From contig NC_030384.2 of NCBI RefSeq assembly GCF_001625215.2, positions 37,978,390-38,042,389 on the forward strand: 64,000 nt of DNA, read 5' to 3'. Numbering within the stretch: the first letter of the stretch is position 1; each line of letters begins with the position of its first letter. The stretch comes from Daucus carota subsp. sativus (lineage: Eukaryota > Streptophyta > Magnoliopsida > Apiales > Apiaceae). The notes under the pieces are model-generated. The model did no database searches. It saw nothing but the letters and a program-made list of their open reading frames with translations, and was not told the DNA's origin. Position numbers and translations under genes: made by a program. Positions 38,999 through 51,182 of the stretch are shown here, piece after piece.

Positions 38999-41354
38999 TT
39001 ATCTTATTTTGAGTATTAGAGAGAGATGAAGAATACCATATATGTAGTGACTAGGTTCTGATTTCTGAAGGTTGGGCTGAGTAGGCTGGAGCTGGTAGGG
39101 GTAAGAGGTGGTTGCCGGAGGAGGAAAAGGAGGCGGTGGAAGGAGTCCCGGAAAGTGGAGCACACCGGGTGGAGGAGGAGGAGGAGGAGGGTGTTGATGA
39201 TCATGATCAGGATCAGGATGATCATGAGGTGGTGGTGGTGCATAAAATGAGTAGTGGTCCAGCACTAGTTGTGATGATGATTGTCCCTGCAGTAGCTTCA
39301 GCTCTGTCATTGCCTGCTGCTCTTCATCATGATGCTCCATCTCTGCAGCAGCCTGTTGCTGCATTTGCCTCTCCATTTGATTACTCACCAACTGATCAAT
39401 TAATTCATTATTATTTCACCCCATAATGCAATTGCATGCATAACATAAATAATATCCCATAATAATAGTCGCTTTGACTTCTTACATGTTATTTGAGGTG
39501 TAAAAAAAACATAATTCTACATATTATTTTTTAAATTTTCATTTTTTGAATATAATTGTTAAATTTTTATTTGAAAAATAATATGTAGGAATATATTTCT
39601 TTACAACTCAAATTAGGTGTAAAAAGTCAAAGATACTCATAATACAGAAGGAGTACGGGTACTTTATACTATAGCATCTTATTATGATCAATTTGCCTCT
39701 TTGTATAGTAACATGTATGCATGGTACTGATGAAGCAAAATAGACAGTTGATTAAGTAGATACAAGTGATACTCACCCAGTAATGCATCTCTTGGTTTTC
39801 CCTCTCCAGAAGATTTTCCTAATTAATGTATATTCAAATCAATGTTTAAACTTCGTGTGTATATAGAGAGAGAGCCTAAATATATAATTAGTAATGCAAA
39901 CAATTGAATATTGACTATAGGAATGCATCAAATGTTAGAAGGATGATTTAATTAAGTGTACCTTCCTCTTCAGATTTTCCATCTGCTGATGGAATAGCTC
40001 AAACTGCAGCAACCACAGACATCGATGGTGTTACATTCAAAGAATTGTATCAATGGATGTGTGTCTGTGTGTGAGTGGAGAACTAGTACATATATGGTAC
40101 CTTTCTGGAGCGGACTTTGTTGAGGGAGTGCTCAATCTGCTGTTCAAGGTGATCCAGTTCCTCCAGCTGCACCGAGCTCAAGTTATCTCCTTTGTAGCGC
40201 TGAAGGCTCAACTGTAAGCTCAGAGTTTCCTTCTTGATTCGCGTCAGTTCACCATGCATTTGCTCCTAATTCATACATACATTGTGTACATGTATACATA
40301 TTCAGATAAATAATCCTTATGCTATTAGGCATAACATACAAAAATTTCAGTGTACCCGGTTATCATGATCAGGGATTTTAGTTCCAGTGCATTTCAGGTA
40401 CCTTTCTACCAATTGTCCCATGCTACAGCATTACACAACAATCACAATTTGAGTAATCAAAATGAGATTGACGTAAAGACAATCAAACACTAATTAAACA
40501 GATGAGTTTTTAACCTAGTTGAAGATTGAAATCTGAAATTATAATGAGAAATTGTTGGTGAAACTATGTGCCGAATTTTATAAATTTCGTATAAAACAAG
40601 ATATTACACATACTTCTAGTTATTTATATTGCAATTTCGGAGTATGTCAGAAAATGATTATGACATGCTCTCATATTTATATATATTGAGTCTGCATTGC
40701 AGCAAATTAAACTAATTAGGTTAACGCGCACATTCAAAAAATGTTTCTGATGTTCTAAGATAAACTACACACGCTATTGTAACCATGGCCTACACTACCA
40801 TAGGGGAGAGAGAGAGAGAGAGGGAGATGGAGAGGGAGAGGGAGAGGGGGGGGGGGAGGAGGGAGGGAGGGAGAGAGAGAGAGATGGAGATCAGGGAGAG
40901 GGGGGGAAGGAGGGAGGGAGAGAGAGAGAGGGAGGGGGATGGAGATGGAGATGGAGATGGAGAGGGAGGGGGGGGGGGAGAGGGAGGGAGGGGGGGAGAG
41001 AGAGAGATGGAGGGGGGGAGAGAGAGAGAGATGGAGAGGGAGAGAGAGAGAGAGAATCTAGACTTTGTACTCACACATACACAAAAGAAATGACATGACC
41101 ACTTAATTTACTTTTTCAAGAAACGAAGAAGAGAAACAGAAAAGTGAAAACCCTAGACATACGTACCTGAGAGGGTGAGAGCAGTAGTTAAAGAGTTTGC
41201 CCTTGTTAGAGAAGACGATAAGGCCGATCTGAGCATCACAAAGAACAGAAAGCTCATGCGTTTTCTTGAACAACCCCGCTCGCCGTTTGGAAAACGTGAC
41301 CTGTCTGCTCGTGTTGTTCTCGATCCTCTTAACCTCTATCTTTCCTCTTCCCAT
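38999..41354 (-). CDS. B-sister (TT16/ABS/FBP24-like) MADS-box protein
   Basis: B-sister factors act mainly in ovule integuments and seed coat. Exons (minus strand): 41354-41167, 40422-40356, 40265-40101, 40003-39962, 39818-39777, 39391-38999; 298 aa. The second of two adjacent ATGs (41354) gives the canonical 188-bp first exon; starting at 41357 would add one Met. The MADS domain begins '[20 protein letters not shown]' and contains '[20 protein letters not shown]', which is B-sister rather than B-class in character. The I/K region reads '[20 protein letters not shown]' and '[14 protein letters not shown]'. Exons 3 and 4 are fused (165 bp) compared with the common MIKC layout. The C-terminus has His/Asp/Pro-rich low complexity and then '[14 protein letters not shown]', the PI-derived motif of B-sister proteins. 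The last 15-20 residues after 'HYIY' may be replaced by an unseen small exon. A subgroup symbol (TT16 or GOA) would need a tree. Confidence 0.88.
39452..39653. mobile_element. Foldback MITE (Stowaway-like) in intron of the B-sister gene
   Basis: The left half ('gtcgctttgacttcttacat' then 'ttctacatattatttttt') and the reverse complement of the right half ('gtatctttgactttttacac' then 'cctacatattatttttcaaa') match closely, so the whole element can fold into one hairpin of about 200 bases. The right end 'cagaaggag|ta' resembles a Stowaway terminus with a TA target. It lies inside the last intron (39392-39776). Confidence 0.7.
40803..41055. repeat. Long GA/GGGA microsatellite in B-sister intron 1
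   Basis: About 250 bases of GAGA, GGGAGG and 'gatggagatgga' repeats with several runs of 7-10 G. Because the gene is on the minus strand, the transcript carries the CT/CCCT form. The plus strand has many closely spaced G-runs, so a G-quadruplex is possible. Open frames through it are low-complexity artefacts. Confidence 0.95.
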
Positions 41355-44300
41355 CATGCCACTACTATATACAAATATGCCTCGATCTGATTATTCAAGA
41401 AATGGATTATTATTAGTAAGATTGATCTAAAAACATACTAGTTAGGTTTACAGAAGATATATATGAGATTACAAAGTGAATACATGAAGAGGAAAAAAAA
41501 GGAATGATGAGCTAGGGTTCATCACCTGGTACGAGGATATGATGCTGCACTGAGCCTTCTTTCTGTGTGCAAACTTAAATATTTATATGTAATTTAATGT
41601 ACATAGATGTAGCTAGCTAGGGTGGTTAACTGTTTAATAGAATTAAATTTATATATTCATTTCAGTGATAGAATTTGCACCTATACCTATAATCTGTTAT
41701 TATCGTTAGGCTAAAACTCTCTATTGAATATTTTATGATATCATTACTCAATATGAAGATAAAATTATATCATTAGATGATATATTAAGTCTATTTTAAA
41801 TTGTAAATTTCTATTTTCTAAAATGATAAATAAATATTTTGTAATATATAGTCAAAAATCAGTCAATTTGACTTCTTGAAAACCGAAATAGACATGTATA
41901 ATTTGGGACGAAGGGAGTAATATATAATTTGTATTAATACTAAACTCTCCTTTTGTTTCTTCGGTGAGATAGATTTATTCCAACCAAACATAGGGGTTCA
42001 AGACAGCTGCATTTTGTGAAGATTTTATTTAAATTATTATTGATTACTAATATAAAACGATCATTAAAAACATTTATTTACGATCGAGTATTTGAATTTC
42101 TGCAACTGAAATTTACTGATAATATATAATTGAAACAACACATTGATCAACTTGCCGGAATAAAATCAAGAATGAAAACGAGTAATGTTGACATATAACC
42201 ACCACTGCTAGATCTTAGCTGCTGCTTCCTCACCACTTGGGACTTTTGCCAAATAAGGATTCTTAACACAGAGGTCATAATGTCAAGGTTTCCAATTATG
42301 CGAACTCTTCTGCTTAGGGTTGGCCAAACCCACATGGAAATGACAGTGTTTATGGACAGAATATTGAGAAACTCATGACAGCAAGACTTGCATTTTCTAG
42401 TTGGCTCGAATTCAATTTATTCTTGCATCACAGATTTATTATCAGAATTAGTAGAGGACTAGGTGTCTAGGTCCTGAGAATTCAAACCCTGCATGCCCAT
42501 CAAGTATTTTGTTGTGAGTAGCTATCTCAAGTAAATATTTATCTTGCTTATTTAATACAATCAATTGAAGTGGACTAATTTAGATAGCTTCGAGTTTTGG
42601 GATTTGACTAGCTTGCTCTGAGGATAATTTAATGAGGAAAGCTCTGCAAGGAATGTCCTTATTCTTTATGGTTCTACGTACTGCATATATATAGGGGGTG
42701 ACGTCCGTCTTGCTACTTGTTAATTCATGCTCCCTCAATATCCCTGTCATTTGTTTGTGCGAACGTTAAAAAATATGTATAAAATTTAATGGAAAAAAAA
42801 AATTAGAAAAGTGGGTGAAGCGGTGAAGCTAATTAATTTTTAATGTATAAAAAAGAGGTAGTGGAGTGAAATTAGTATGATTTAAAAGAAGAAAATCAGA
42901 AAAGTGATAGAATCCAATGACTATTTTTGATATGTTTTGAAATGGTTAGGACAATCCAAAAAAAGTGTAAAGAAATGGTTATGACAAAGTATCTCTCATA
43001 AGCGGAGGGTTGAGATTTTTATTATCATATCCTTAAAATCGTGCGAACAACGATTATATAATTAATTTTTTTTATAATTTCAGTTTTAATATTATTTTAT
43101 TTATATATACACAAACGCATACAAGTCAGCAAGGTACTAGTTAATCATGATTAGTGTGACAAGTCTGTAAATACTTGAATTGTGTTCACAATTCATAACC
43201 GTTCTTTTTGTGGTGAATGGCTTTGTGCCAAGCTCTACTATATAGCACACTACTACAAACACATCCACAACCTCTAAGCTTAGTTTTGTAACAAATACGT
43301 ATTTAGAAAGTAGGGATTGTAGTGTTTATAGTAATAGTCAACTAGTCATTGTAACAAACCTATGTGTTTGCTTTACAGTAACTCTTTAAGATTTCTTGAA
43401 AAATTGTGTGCCGATTTAATATTTGCAATATACTTAAAATTAGGGAACACGAAATTCATTACAGCACTTCTATTTGTTTATCCCTAATATTTGGGGGGGA
43501 AATCTACTGTATTTCTGGACCTAACATGATCTTATTTAGTCTTTGTCAATAGTCACAAGTATAGTAGTTGTAATGATAATTATGAACTTAAAACTGGCTA
43601 GAAATAAAGTTTCAACACTATGAACTTAAAACTGACTAAAGATTAGACTTAAAACACGGCTCCTTTTTTTTTTTCACCTACAAGCGGAATATTAGACTTT
43701 TTATAAAAAAAACATACATTTATGATTACTAGACAAGAAAAATCAAAATTGTTACCTTATGTTTGTGGCACTTAAGATCTGTAATGTCCTTGTTCGTCAC
43801 AAGAATCACAAGTCGTCGTCTTCTTCTTTATTTGTTACAGCGACCAATTCTAATATTGTCTTTTCTTGAAGTGATTTTGAGACGATCATTATTTTTCGTA
43901 CCGGTGGAAGGGTCACTAATATAGTAATATGAGATATCAACCCTCATTCATAGTATATTTACCAAAAATTACCCTCGCTTAAGCTTTAGGTAAGTCATTC
44001 AGTAGATCTAATATTTTTAATTTTGGAAGAAAATACTGGATCGTGTCGCATTTTATTGTTTTAACTCCAGTAAAATATTACGTGAAAGTGTTCAATTGTT
44101 TTAACCCAGCAAAACGTTACGCGGAGTAATGATCTGTAAACGTCAGACCTTTTTCCGGATCGTAATCTGAATATTAACGATGAATAATTAGATATTGTGA
44201 TAACAGGGACCAACAACTCTTATGATTCTTATTCGAGCCCAGCAAGCAAAGAAAATAAAGTCCGATAACAGGACTTTATCAGTCCACATGCAAGACGTAA

Positions 44301-45019
44301 CAACTAACAATACGAAAATAAATTTACATCTTCTTTTTTACTTGAAATATAAATGTGTTTTATGCGTCTTTATTTCGCATAACGTTTTAACTGCACGAGT
44401 TTGATGCATCAAACTGAAGTGTCCTCTATCCAACAAATATAAGTTGTCAAATGAAACACTCTTTGTATATTTATAGATAATCAAACTTTTATCGTACCAC
44501 TTGCAATTTGTCAAATGTAATATCTTCGTTACATAAACGAAACCGACCCGATTTGACGGGTAACATGCACAAAATACTTTGACCCATGAATCCCTGAAAT
44601 CACTCGAAATCCAATCCAATTTTGCTGATACTATCATAGATATTAATTAATCAAAACACAAAAGAAAACAAAATTCGTTAACACCTACTGCTTGGAGAAA
44701 ATGATTCTCATGCGTTACTCAACCCCACCTGGCCACAAGGCACAAACACACACACAACGTTAAAAAGGGTGGGGATCATAAAACCAAGGAAAGAAAAATA
44801 AAAAAAGCGAAAGTGAAAGTGGGTCCTACACAGATAATAATAATGTAATAATCCATCCATTGGAAACCATAAAGCAGCACAATATTACTATATCTATCTG
44901 TATCTATAGATGCTTCTCTTCTCACACTATCTTCTTGCTTCTAGTAATTAGTAAACACCCAAATCACAGCAAATGATTAAATACACAAGAATCTGAGTTA
45001 GCTAAATCTGTGTGTCGAA
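41355..45019. other. Divergent upstream region of the B-sister and kinase genes
   Basis: 3.7 kb without a supported gene. At 41895-41925 'ttgggacgaagggagta' looks like one end of a Stowaway-type MITE; its partner is not clear. A second stretch at about 42729-42975 starts 'ctccctcaatatccctgtc' and may be another. Around 43250-43330 'cactactacaaac' and 'gggattgtagtg' form a small inverted pair. The last 250 bases before 45020 contain the TATA-poor, CT-rich leader of the kinase gene. Confidence 0.5.
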
Positions 45020-48000
45020 ATGACCGGTGCCGGAGATGGGGTCGCCGGAGAATCTTCCGGCCGGACGGTGATGGTGGGGGTGAAGATGGACTCACAGAGC
45101 AGAGAATTGCTGACGTGGGCTTTGGTCAAAGTGGCGCAAACTGGGGATCATGTTGTGGCTCTTCATGTTTTGAATGATAATGGTGAGCTTTCTATTTATG
45201 GGTCAGCTTTAGTTGTTTTTTTTTTGTTAATTGTTTGTGATTGCTGAAATTGTGTTTTTGGTCACTTGTTTTTGTGTTTTGAAGTGAAATTTTGTGATTT
45301 GTGCGGGTTTTTTTTGCTGAAATTGGGGTTCATTTTGTGAATTTAGAAGCAATTGTGATGGTTATAGTTACTTAGATTTATGTATTTCTGGTTTATGTTT
45401 GTGTGAAATTTTTTGGTGGATGGGGTGTTTGCAGAAGTTGTGGATTGAGAAAGTGTATTTTGAAGCAATTGTGTATTGTTTGTAGTCACTGAGATTTATG
45501 ATTTTGGTCACTGCTTTGGTATTTATGTTTATGTTTTAGTGGAATGTTTATATTAATGGGGTGTTTGCGAAGATTGTGAACCAATCACAATCATCCCTGG
45601 TTTTTTACTGTTGAAAGTGACTGAGATTTGAGATTGATCTTTTTGCTCCCTGTTTTTGTCTTTAATAATGTTTTAATGGAATGTTTTGGTTATCGGGGTG
45701 TTTGCAGACATAGTGGATCGATCTCTTTTGTCCCTGGTGAAAGAGTTTGATTCTATTCTTTCTGTGTATGAAGGCTTCTGCAACTTAAAACAGGTACGAG
45801 TTTCACTTTTAGTTCATTCATAGATTTGTTTGTTCCCTGCTTTATCCATGTTGTTTTTGGTATTTTAATTTGGACTTTAGAAGGAATAAGAAGAAGATGA
45901 TTTCATGTATGTTTTCGTTTTGTGAGATGAACTTTATACTTAACTGAGGAGTGATAAGCCCCTTAGCTGATAAGCTAAACTGTAGGTGTTTTGAGATTTA
46001 ATAATGCAACATCATATTAATTTTTTCCAGTGCTCCTTACATACATGACTAGTTACCCTTGGGAATAAAAGAAATTAATCTTATGAGCAATTATCCTATT
46101 TAAGTTCACATACATGGTGTTGTTAGGAATTTGTTCTAAGGCTAACAACTTGTTTATTGGCAATTTCCAGATTGACCTCAAACTCAAAATCTGCAGAGGT
46201 TCATCAATCAGAAAAATATTAGTTCGTGAAGCAATATCATACTTTGCTACTGAGGTGATAGTGGGAACTTCACAAAAGCAGCATAAACTCCGGTCATCTG
46301 TCTCTGTTGCTAAATACTGTGCTAGGAAGCTGTCAAAGCATTGCTCTGTAGTTGCCGTTAATAATGGGAAAATTGCTTTTCAGAAAGAAGCCTCTTCAAA
46401 GCATACTATTGGTGCAAATGGTAAATACCTTTGTTTTTATTATTTCCTATAGCTGCTGGGTTTATTTATGAACTTGCGTGGAGCATTTTCTTAATTTAGC
46501 TTTTCAACAGGAACCGAAGAACATCGCCGAAACAGTATACTTTGTTCACTTAAAAAGTCATCGTCCGAGGAATGCAAAATAGGAAATGATAGCAATCTTG
46601 TGGTAACATGTAAACATAATTCTTCTGTGCATTCAGAGCAAGCTTTGATAAAATTTGGGTCTGATTTCAAGGATAATACCACGGAAAAAGACACTTGTTC
46701 TATTTGTTCAAGATACGCGCATCTATTAGAAAATACATGTAAACAAAAAGTAGAAAATTTTGATGCCGATGACAACGCATTGGCTATTGTACCAATCCAG
46801 AAGCCGGAGGGTGCATCTAATTCAAAAGTATTCTTTATGAGAAAGTTGCCAGAACTTAGACCTGGAAGGTCTCTTCATCGCCGAGCTATTTCATCATATC
46901 AGGAAGCTTTTGACAGCCCATCAGTGAAGCAGATAACGGTCAACAAAAATTGTTTGTCAGTTTCCAGTTCAGATGCTAGTCAAGGTTGCTTGCATAACCA
47001 TGTCCAATCTTCTGAACTAAATGGAGAAAATGGTGCCATTGTTCCTGTTGATAAGGAGATGTGGTCTGCGCCCTCGTCTCCAAGTTGTTCAAGAAGAAGC
47101 CTACCTGAAGAACTAGAGGGTCTTCATGAAATGTACTCGGCCACTTGTAGACTGTTTCAGTACGAGGAACTTCTTTTGGCAACATCAAAATTCAAGCCTG
47201 GTATTTCATAAAACCCCTATATAATGATAATTAGGATTCCATTCATCTGTGGAAAAGTTTAATTGCCCTGTTTAGATAAGTTAATGTTCTTTTTTATGAT
47301 TTTCAGAGAACATGATTGGAAAAGGAGGCAACAGTCAGGTTTACAGAGGTTGTCTTTCTGATGGCAAGGAACTTGCTGTGAAGATTCTGAAGCAATCTGA
47401 AGATGTATTGAAAGAGTTTGTCATGGAGATTGAAATCATTACAGCCTTACATCACAAAAATATCATCTCTCTCTTTGGTTTTTGTTTTGAGGAAAACAAT
47501 CTCCTTTTAGTTTATGATTTCCTATCGAGAGGAAGCCTTGAGGAGAACCTTCACGGTATGTTTTCATACAGAAATATTAATATCTACAGTCTATATGATC
47601 TAGAATATGCTCACCCTGTTTCCGACATGGGGAATTGTATAAGCAGGTAACAGGAAGGATCCGCTCGCATTTGGGTTGACTGAGAGGTATAAGGTGGCTT
47701 TGGGTGTAGCTGAGGCTTTGGAGTATCTGCACAGTACTAGTTCTAAGCCTGTTATTCACAGGGATGTGAAATCATCAAACATTCTACTTTCTGACGATTT
47801 CGAGCCACAGGTATTCTGTTTATCCCTTTAATCTTCTCATCTGTGTTGGGTTGTTCTTAATAATGATGGTTCTTTGAATCGCCCGCAGCTCTCTGATTTT
47901 GGACTTGCTACATGGGCATCAACCACCTCGTCACATATAACATGCACCGATGTTGCAGGGACCTTCGGGTTTGTAGCTACCTTGAGCACCAAAATCTTTT

Positions 48001-49413
48001 ATGTTTGTCGTTTTGGAATTATACTATTTTATATATTGATCCATGTTGATAAAATTGGTCTTGCCCAGACGAAACAAGAAGTTGTGTATTCATTAAAAAG
48101 TTGTAACTGTATATACCAATACAATAATGCGTTAACTTCGTAAAACTTTACCAATCATTTAAATATTTATGGACTAAGCTTTGTAGATATTTTCTGCAAC
48201 AGTTACTTGGCTCCTGAATACTTCATGTACGGCAAAGTGAATGATAAGATCGATGTGTTTGCTTTTGGTGTCGTACTCCTAGAACTTCTTTCGGGGAAAA
48301 AACCTATAAGCAATGAATATCCTAAAGGCCAAGAGAGCTTGGTTATGTGGGTATGATCTTTGCCCTTTCGATTTCAAGTTTTCAGTTTGCAAAGAGTGTT
48401 TCGTTTTCCATTGTTATAACTGTGAATTTTCTATGTTGTTTTCTGTTGTTAAAACTGCAATTTTTTTTGTGTACAGGCAAGACCAGTTCTAAATGGTGGA
48501 AAATTTGCGCAAATATTAGATCCAAGCTTGGGCTGTGGCTATGACAGTGACCTAATGGAGAGGATGATGTTAGCTGCTACGCTTTGTATTAGACGATCAC
48601 CACGAGCAAGGCCACATATGAGCCTTGTAAGTACTCTCAAGCTCTCTTACGTTTATTGTGCACCTTGTATGTCCTCACTTGTGAGGTACTGAGGTTTAAG
48701 TAAAAAACATGCTAGTGCTGATATATTGCTAGCATTTTCTGACATAATATGTGATGAGGCCTTGCATGCCAGAATTTATACAAAATAGTATATGATAATT
48801 TGATCCCAAACATTCCATCTCCTCTTGTTGTAATTTAATTATGTGACAGTTTACCAGATAAGATATCCTCATATCTTTTGTTTCTTTTGTTGTGTAACAA
48901 ATCTCTTGTGCCTTATTCATATCTACCTCAGTAAACTATGTAACGTAATGTTACCGTCTCTTTATTTACCTCAAGTCTCCATTATGAACACTCGGACAAG
49001 AGTATGGACACTCGATACTTTTTCTGGGTGAAAATGCAACAAATTAAGTATTACAGAGTCTATCACAGGTCCGGTAGAATATATGAAACCGTTTTTGAAA
49101 CTCCATTAGCTAATGTCAACTTGTAAAATAACAGGTTGTAAAGCTGCTCCAAGGTGATGTTGAGGCAGTCAACTGGGCGAGACTACAAGTCAATACTTCT
49201 GATGGGTCTGGAATAAATTTACAAGCTAATCCTGTAGAAGAGACCGACACATTCGAGGAAGAAGGAATTTCACATGTAAATCTCCAAAACTACTTAAACC
49301 TTGCGCTACTAGACGTTGAAGAGTCTTCTGTCTCTCCAAGCAGCACAGAGCAAAGCATCTCAATAGAGGACTATTTGCAAGACAGGTGGAGCCGTTCATC
49401 AAGCTTCGACTAA
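45020..49413 (+). CDS. Receptor-like cytoplasmic kinase with N-terminal USP-like domain
   Basis: Ser/Thr kinase of the plant family with an adenine-nucleotide alpha-hydrolase-like (USP) N-terminus (related to At1g77280/At1g21590); function poorly known. Exons: 45020-45182, 45708-45793, 46171-46420, 46511-47200, 47307-47555, 47647-47810, 47889-47968, 48203-48350, 48477-48626, 49135-49413; 752 aa. The USP-like part (about 16-150) starts '[20 protein letters not shown]'; its ATP loop is degenerate ('[15 protein letters not shown]', lacking the G-x2-G spacing). A Ser-rich linker follows to about 390. The kinase (about 400-665) has the Gly loop '[12 protein letters not shown]', the catalytic Lys in 'ELAVKIL', '[13 protein letters not shown]', 'LSDFGLA', and the P+1/APE zone 'GTFGYLAPEY'. 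All catalytic motifs are intact. No transmembrane segment or signal peptide is visible, so it should be cytoplasmic. The acidic C-terminal tail is about 90 aa. Confidence 0.93.
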
Positions 49414-51182
49414 CCTCATTTCTCTCCGAGTGTAAGTAGGCAACAGGTCCTGAATATATTTATTTATTCTTGCATATCCCTCCTCCGTGAACTGCTGGCT
49501 CCACAACGTTTTTGGGATGTATTTCGTGGGTGTTGGACGAGAGGTTGTTTACGGATGTGCCCTCCTCCTCCCTTGGCCTTGGTTCAAGTTTTCTTTATGT
49601 TGCTAGTTTTGTGGAATATTAGGTTAGCCCTTTTCAATATCAAAGTTATAAATTGTACTTTATGTAGTGTTGTCTAAGTCTGTGTTCCATCAAAAAGAGT
49701 GCAAATGACCCACTCTTTTGTATATTACTCCATTTCAAACTGCTGGGCAAGGAAAAGTTTTTGTGCATTTGATGCTGGATTTTTATAGTTTATTTGTTGC
49801 TTTGATGCTGGATTTTCATAGTTTAAACTTTAAATTGTACTTTGGTTGCTTTACCTGGATGTCAATGAATTGTTATGGTCTTTTTCACACATGGGATGAT
49901 GCATTATTTATAAAAGAAATCCCTATTTATTGTGTATCCCATCCTGTGATCTAGCTGGTTACCACTAATATATACCACTCTATAATTTTAACCTGACAAG
50001 TAGTGACCACCATCTACTATTATATACCACACCTCTGCTTTAAAATAAACAGCTCTTTGTTACCTGCCTACTATTTACTCATTTGCTTGGCATGCAAATT
50101 GGTGTGTTTGACACGAAAAATATGGGTGTGATTTTGGTTTTTGGGGTACGGAAATTACTTGAGTAGAATAGCATTCCAAAAATCATATATATTTTTATGT
50201 ATTTGTGTTCTACAAATCTCTGATTTATTAGAAAAATCTCCGACTAAATATTACAAAAGATTTCACCGAATTATTAGTTACAATCAAAAATCTCTGATTT
50301 ATTTGAAAAATCTCTAATAAATTCTGAATCGGCAGGTCAAATGATTAGTTCTGATTCCATTCCGATTCCCAGTCTATACAATCACGTACATAAAATTTAT
50401 ACGACCGTCAGAGCTCCCAGCAGGGATATACAGTACAAGTATTAAATGAATCCTAGCAGTTTACTGTACAACATTCATTTCAAGCTTTTTAATTCGCGAA
50501 AAGGGAAAGAATTTAGGTTTTTCTGTAACATTTTAAGCTTCTTGTTCGCGAATCCTAAGCGTGGAAAAAGAAGATGGGTTGCTTTAGATGCTCACATGTA
50601 ACAGGCATGTCTCGTTTATTGCCTGTAAACAGCAAAAGTGCAGAAAAAATGTGTTGCAACCTTCCACGAACCAGACCCTTTTTATAAAAATATTATTTTT
50701 ATTAGTTACCAGAACATTTAGGTTAATATAATGCAGTATTATTAAAATTAGTTAACATGTATATACAGTCCACCGTTTTTCCGAAGAATCGCCTAATCCC
50801 CAAGGAAAACGACGCTCAGTTATGTTCTCAACCTTGTACTGTTGTTCACTGTTAATGAAGAGAAATCATCTGGCCTCATTAACAAGAGAACCTTTGGTAA
50901 ATATGCGAAGCTGATTTAGATAGAGAATAATATTTGGCATTGCAAAACGGGTTTAATATAATCCCAGGCATAGTAATCTTTAAAGGGAAACAGCATATTC
51001 AGTCGAGATAAGCACCACCAAAATAGATTCATAGTGGATACCAGAATCCTATGAGGGGCTGCGATTTTGCATCTGTTTGATACTTCCATAATCATAGCAG
51101 TGTTCATAGCAAAAGCTTCAGTAAAATGATAATGCTCCTCCATTACCCAGAGTTGATAAGAATAGCACTGGATACTAATATT
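49414..51182. other. 3' flanks of the convergent kinase and unknown genes
   Basis: The first few hundred bases should be kinase 3' UTR. At 50200-50330 the phrase 'aaatctctgatttatt' recurs with small changes, probably a decayed repeat. The part at 50760-51182 next to the unknown gene's stop is presumably its 3' UTR. No other coding sequence is supported; a minus-strand frame at 50916-51143 lies where that 3' UTR is expected and has no motif. Confidence 0.5.

Noticed and set aside
40785..41093. Open frames through the GA microsatellite on both strands
   Set aside because: They encode only Arg/Glu/Gly or Ser/Leu/Pro repeats; the DNA is an intron of the B-sister gene.
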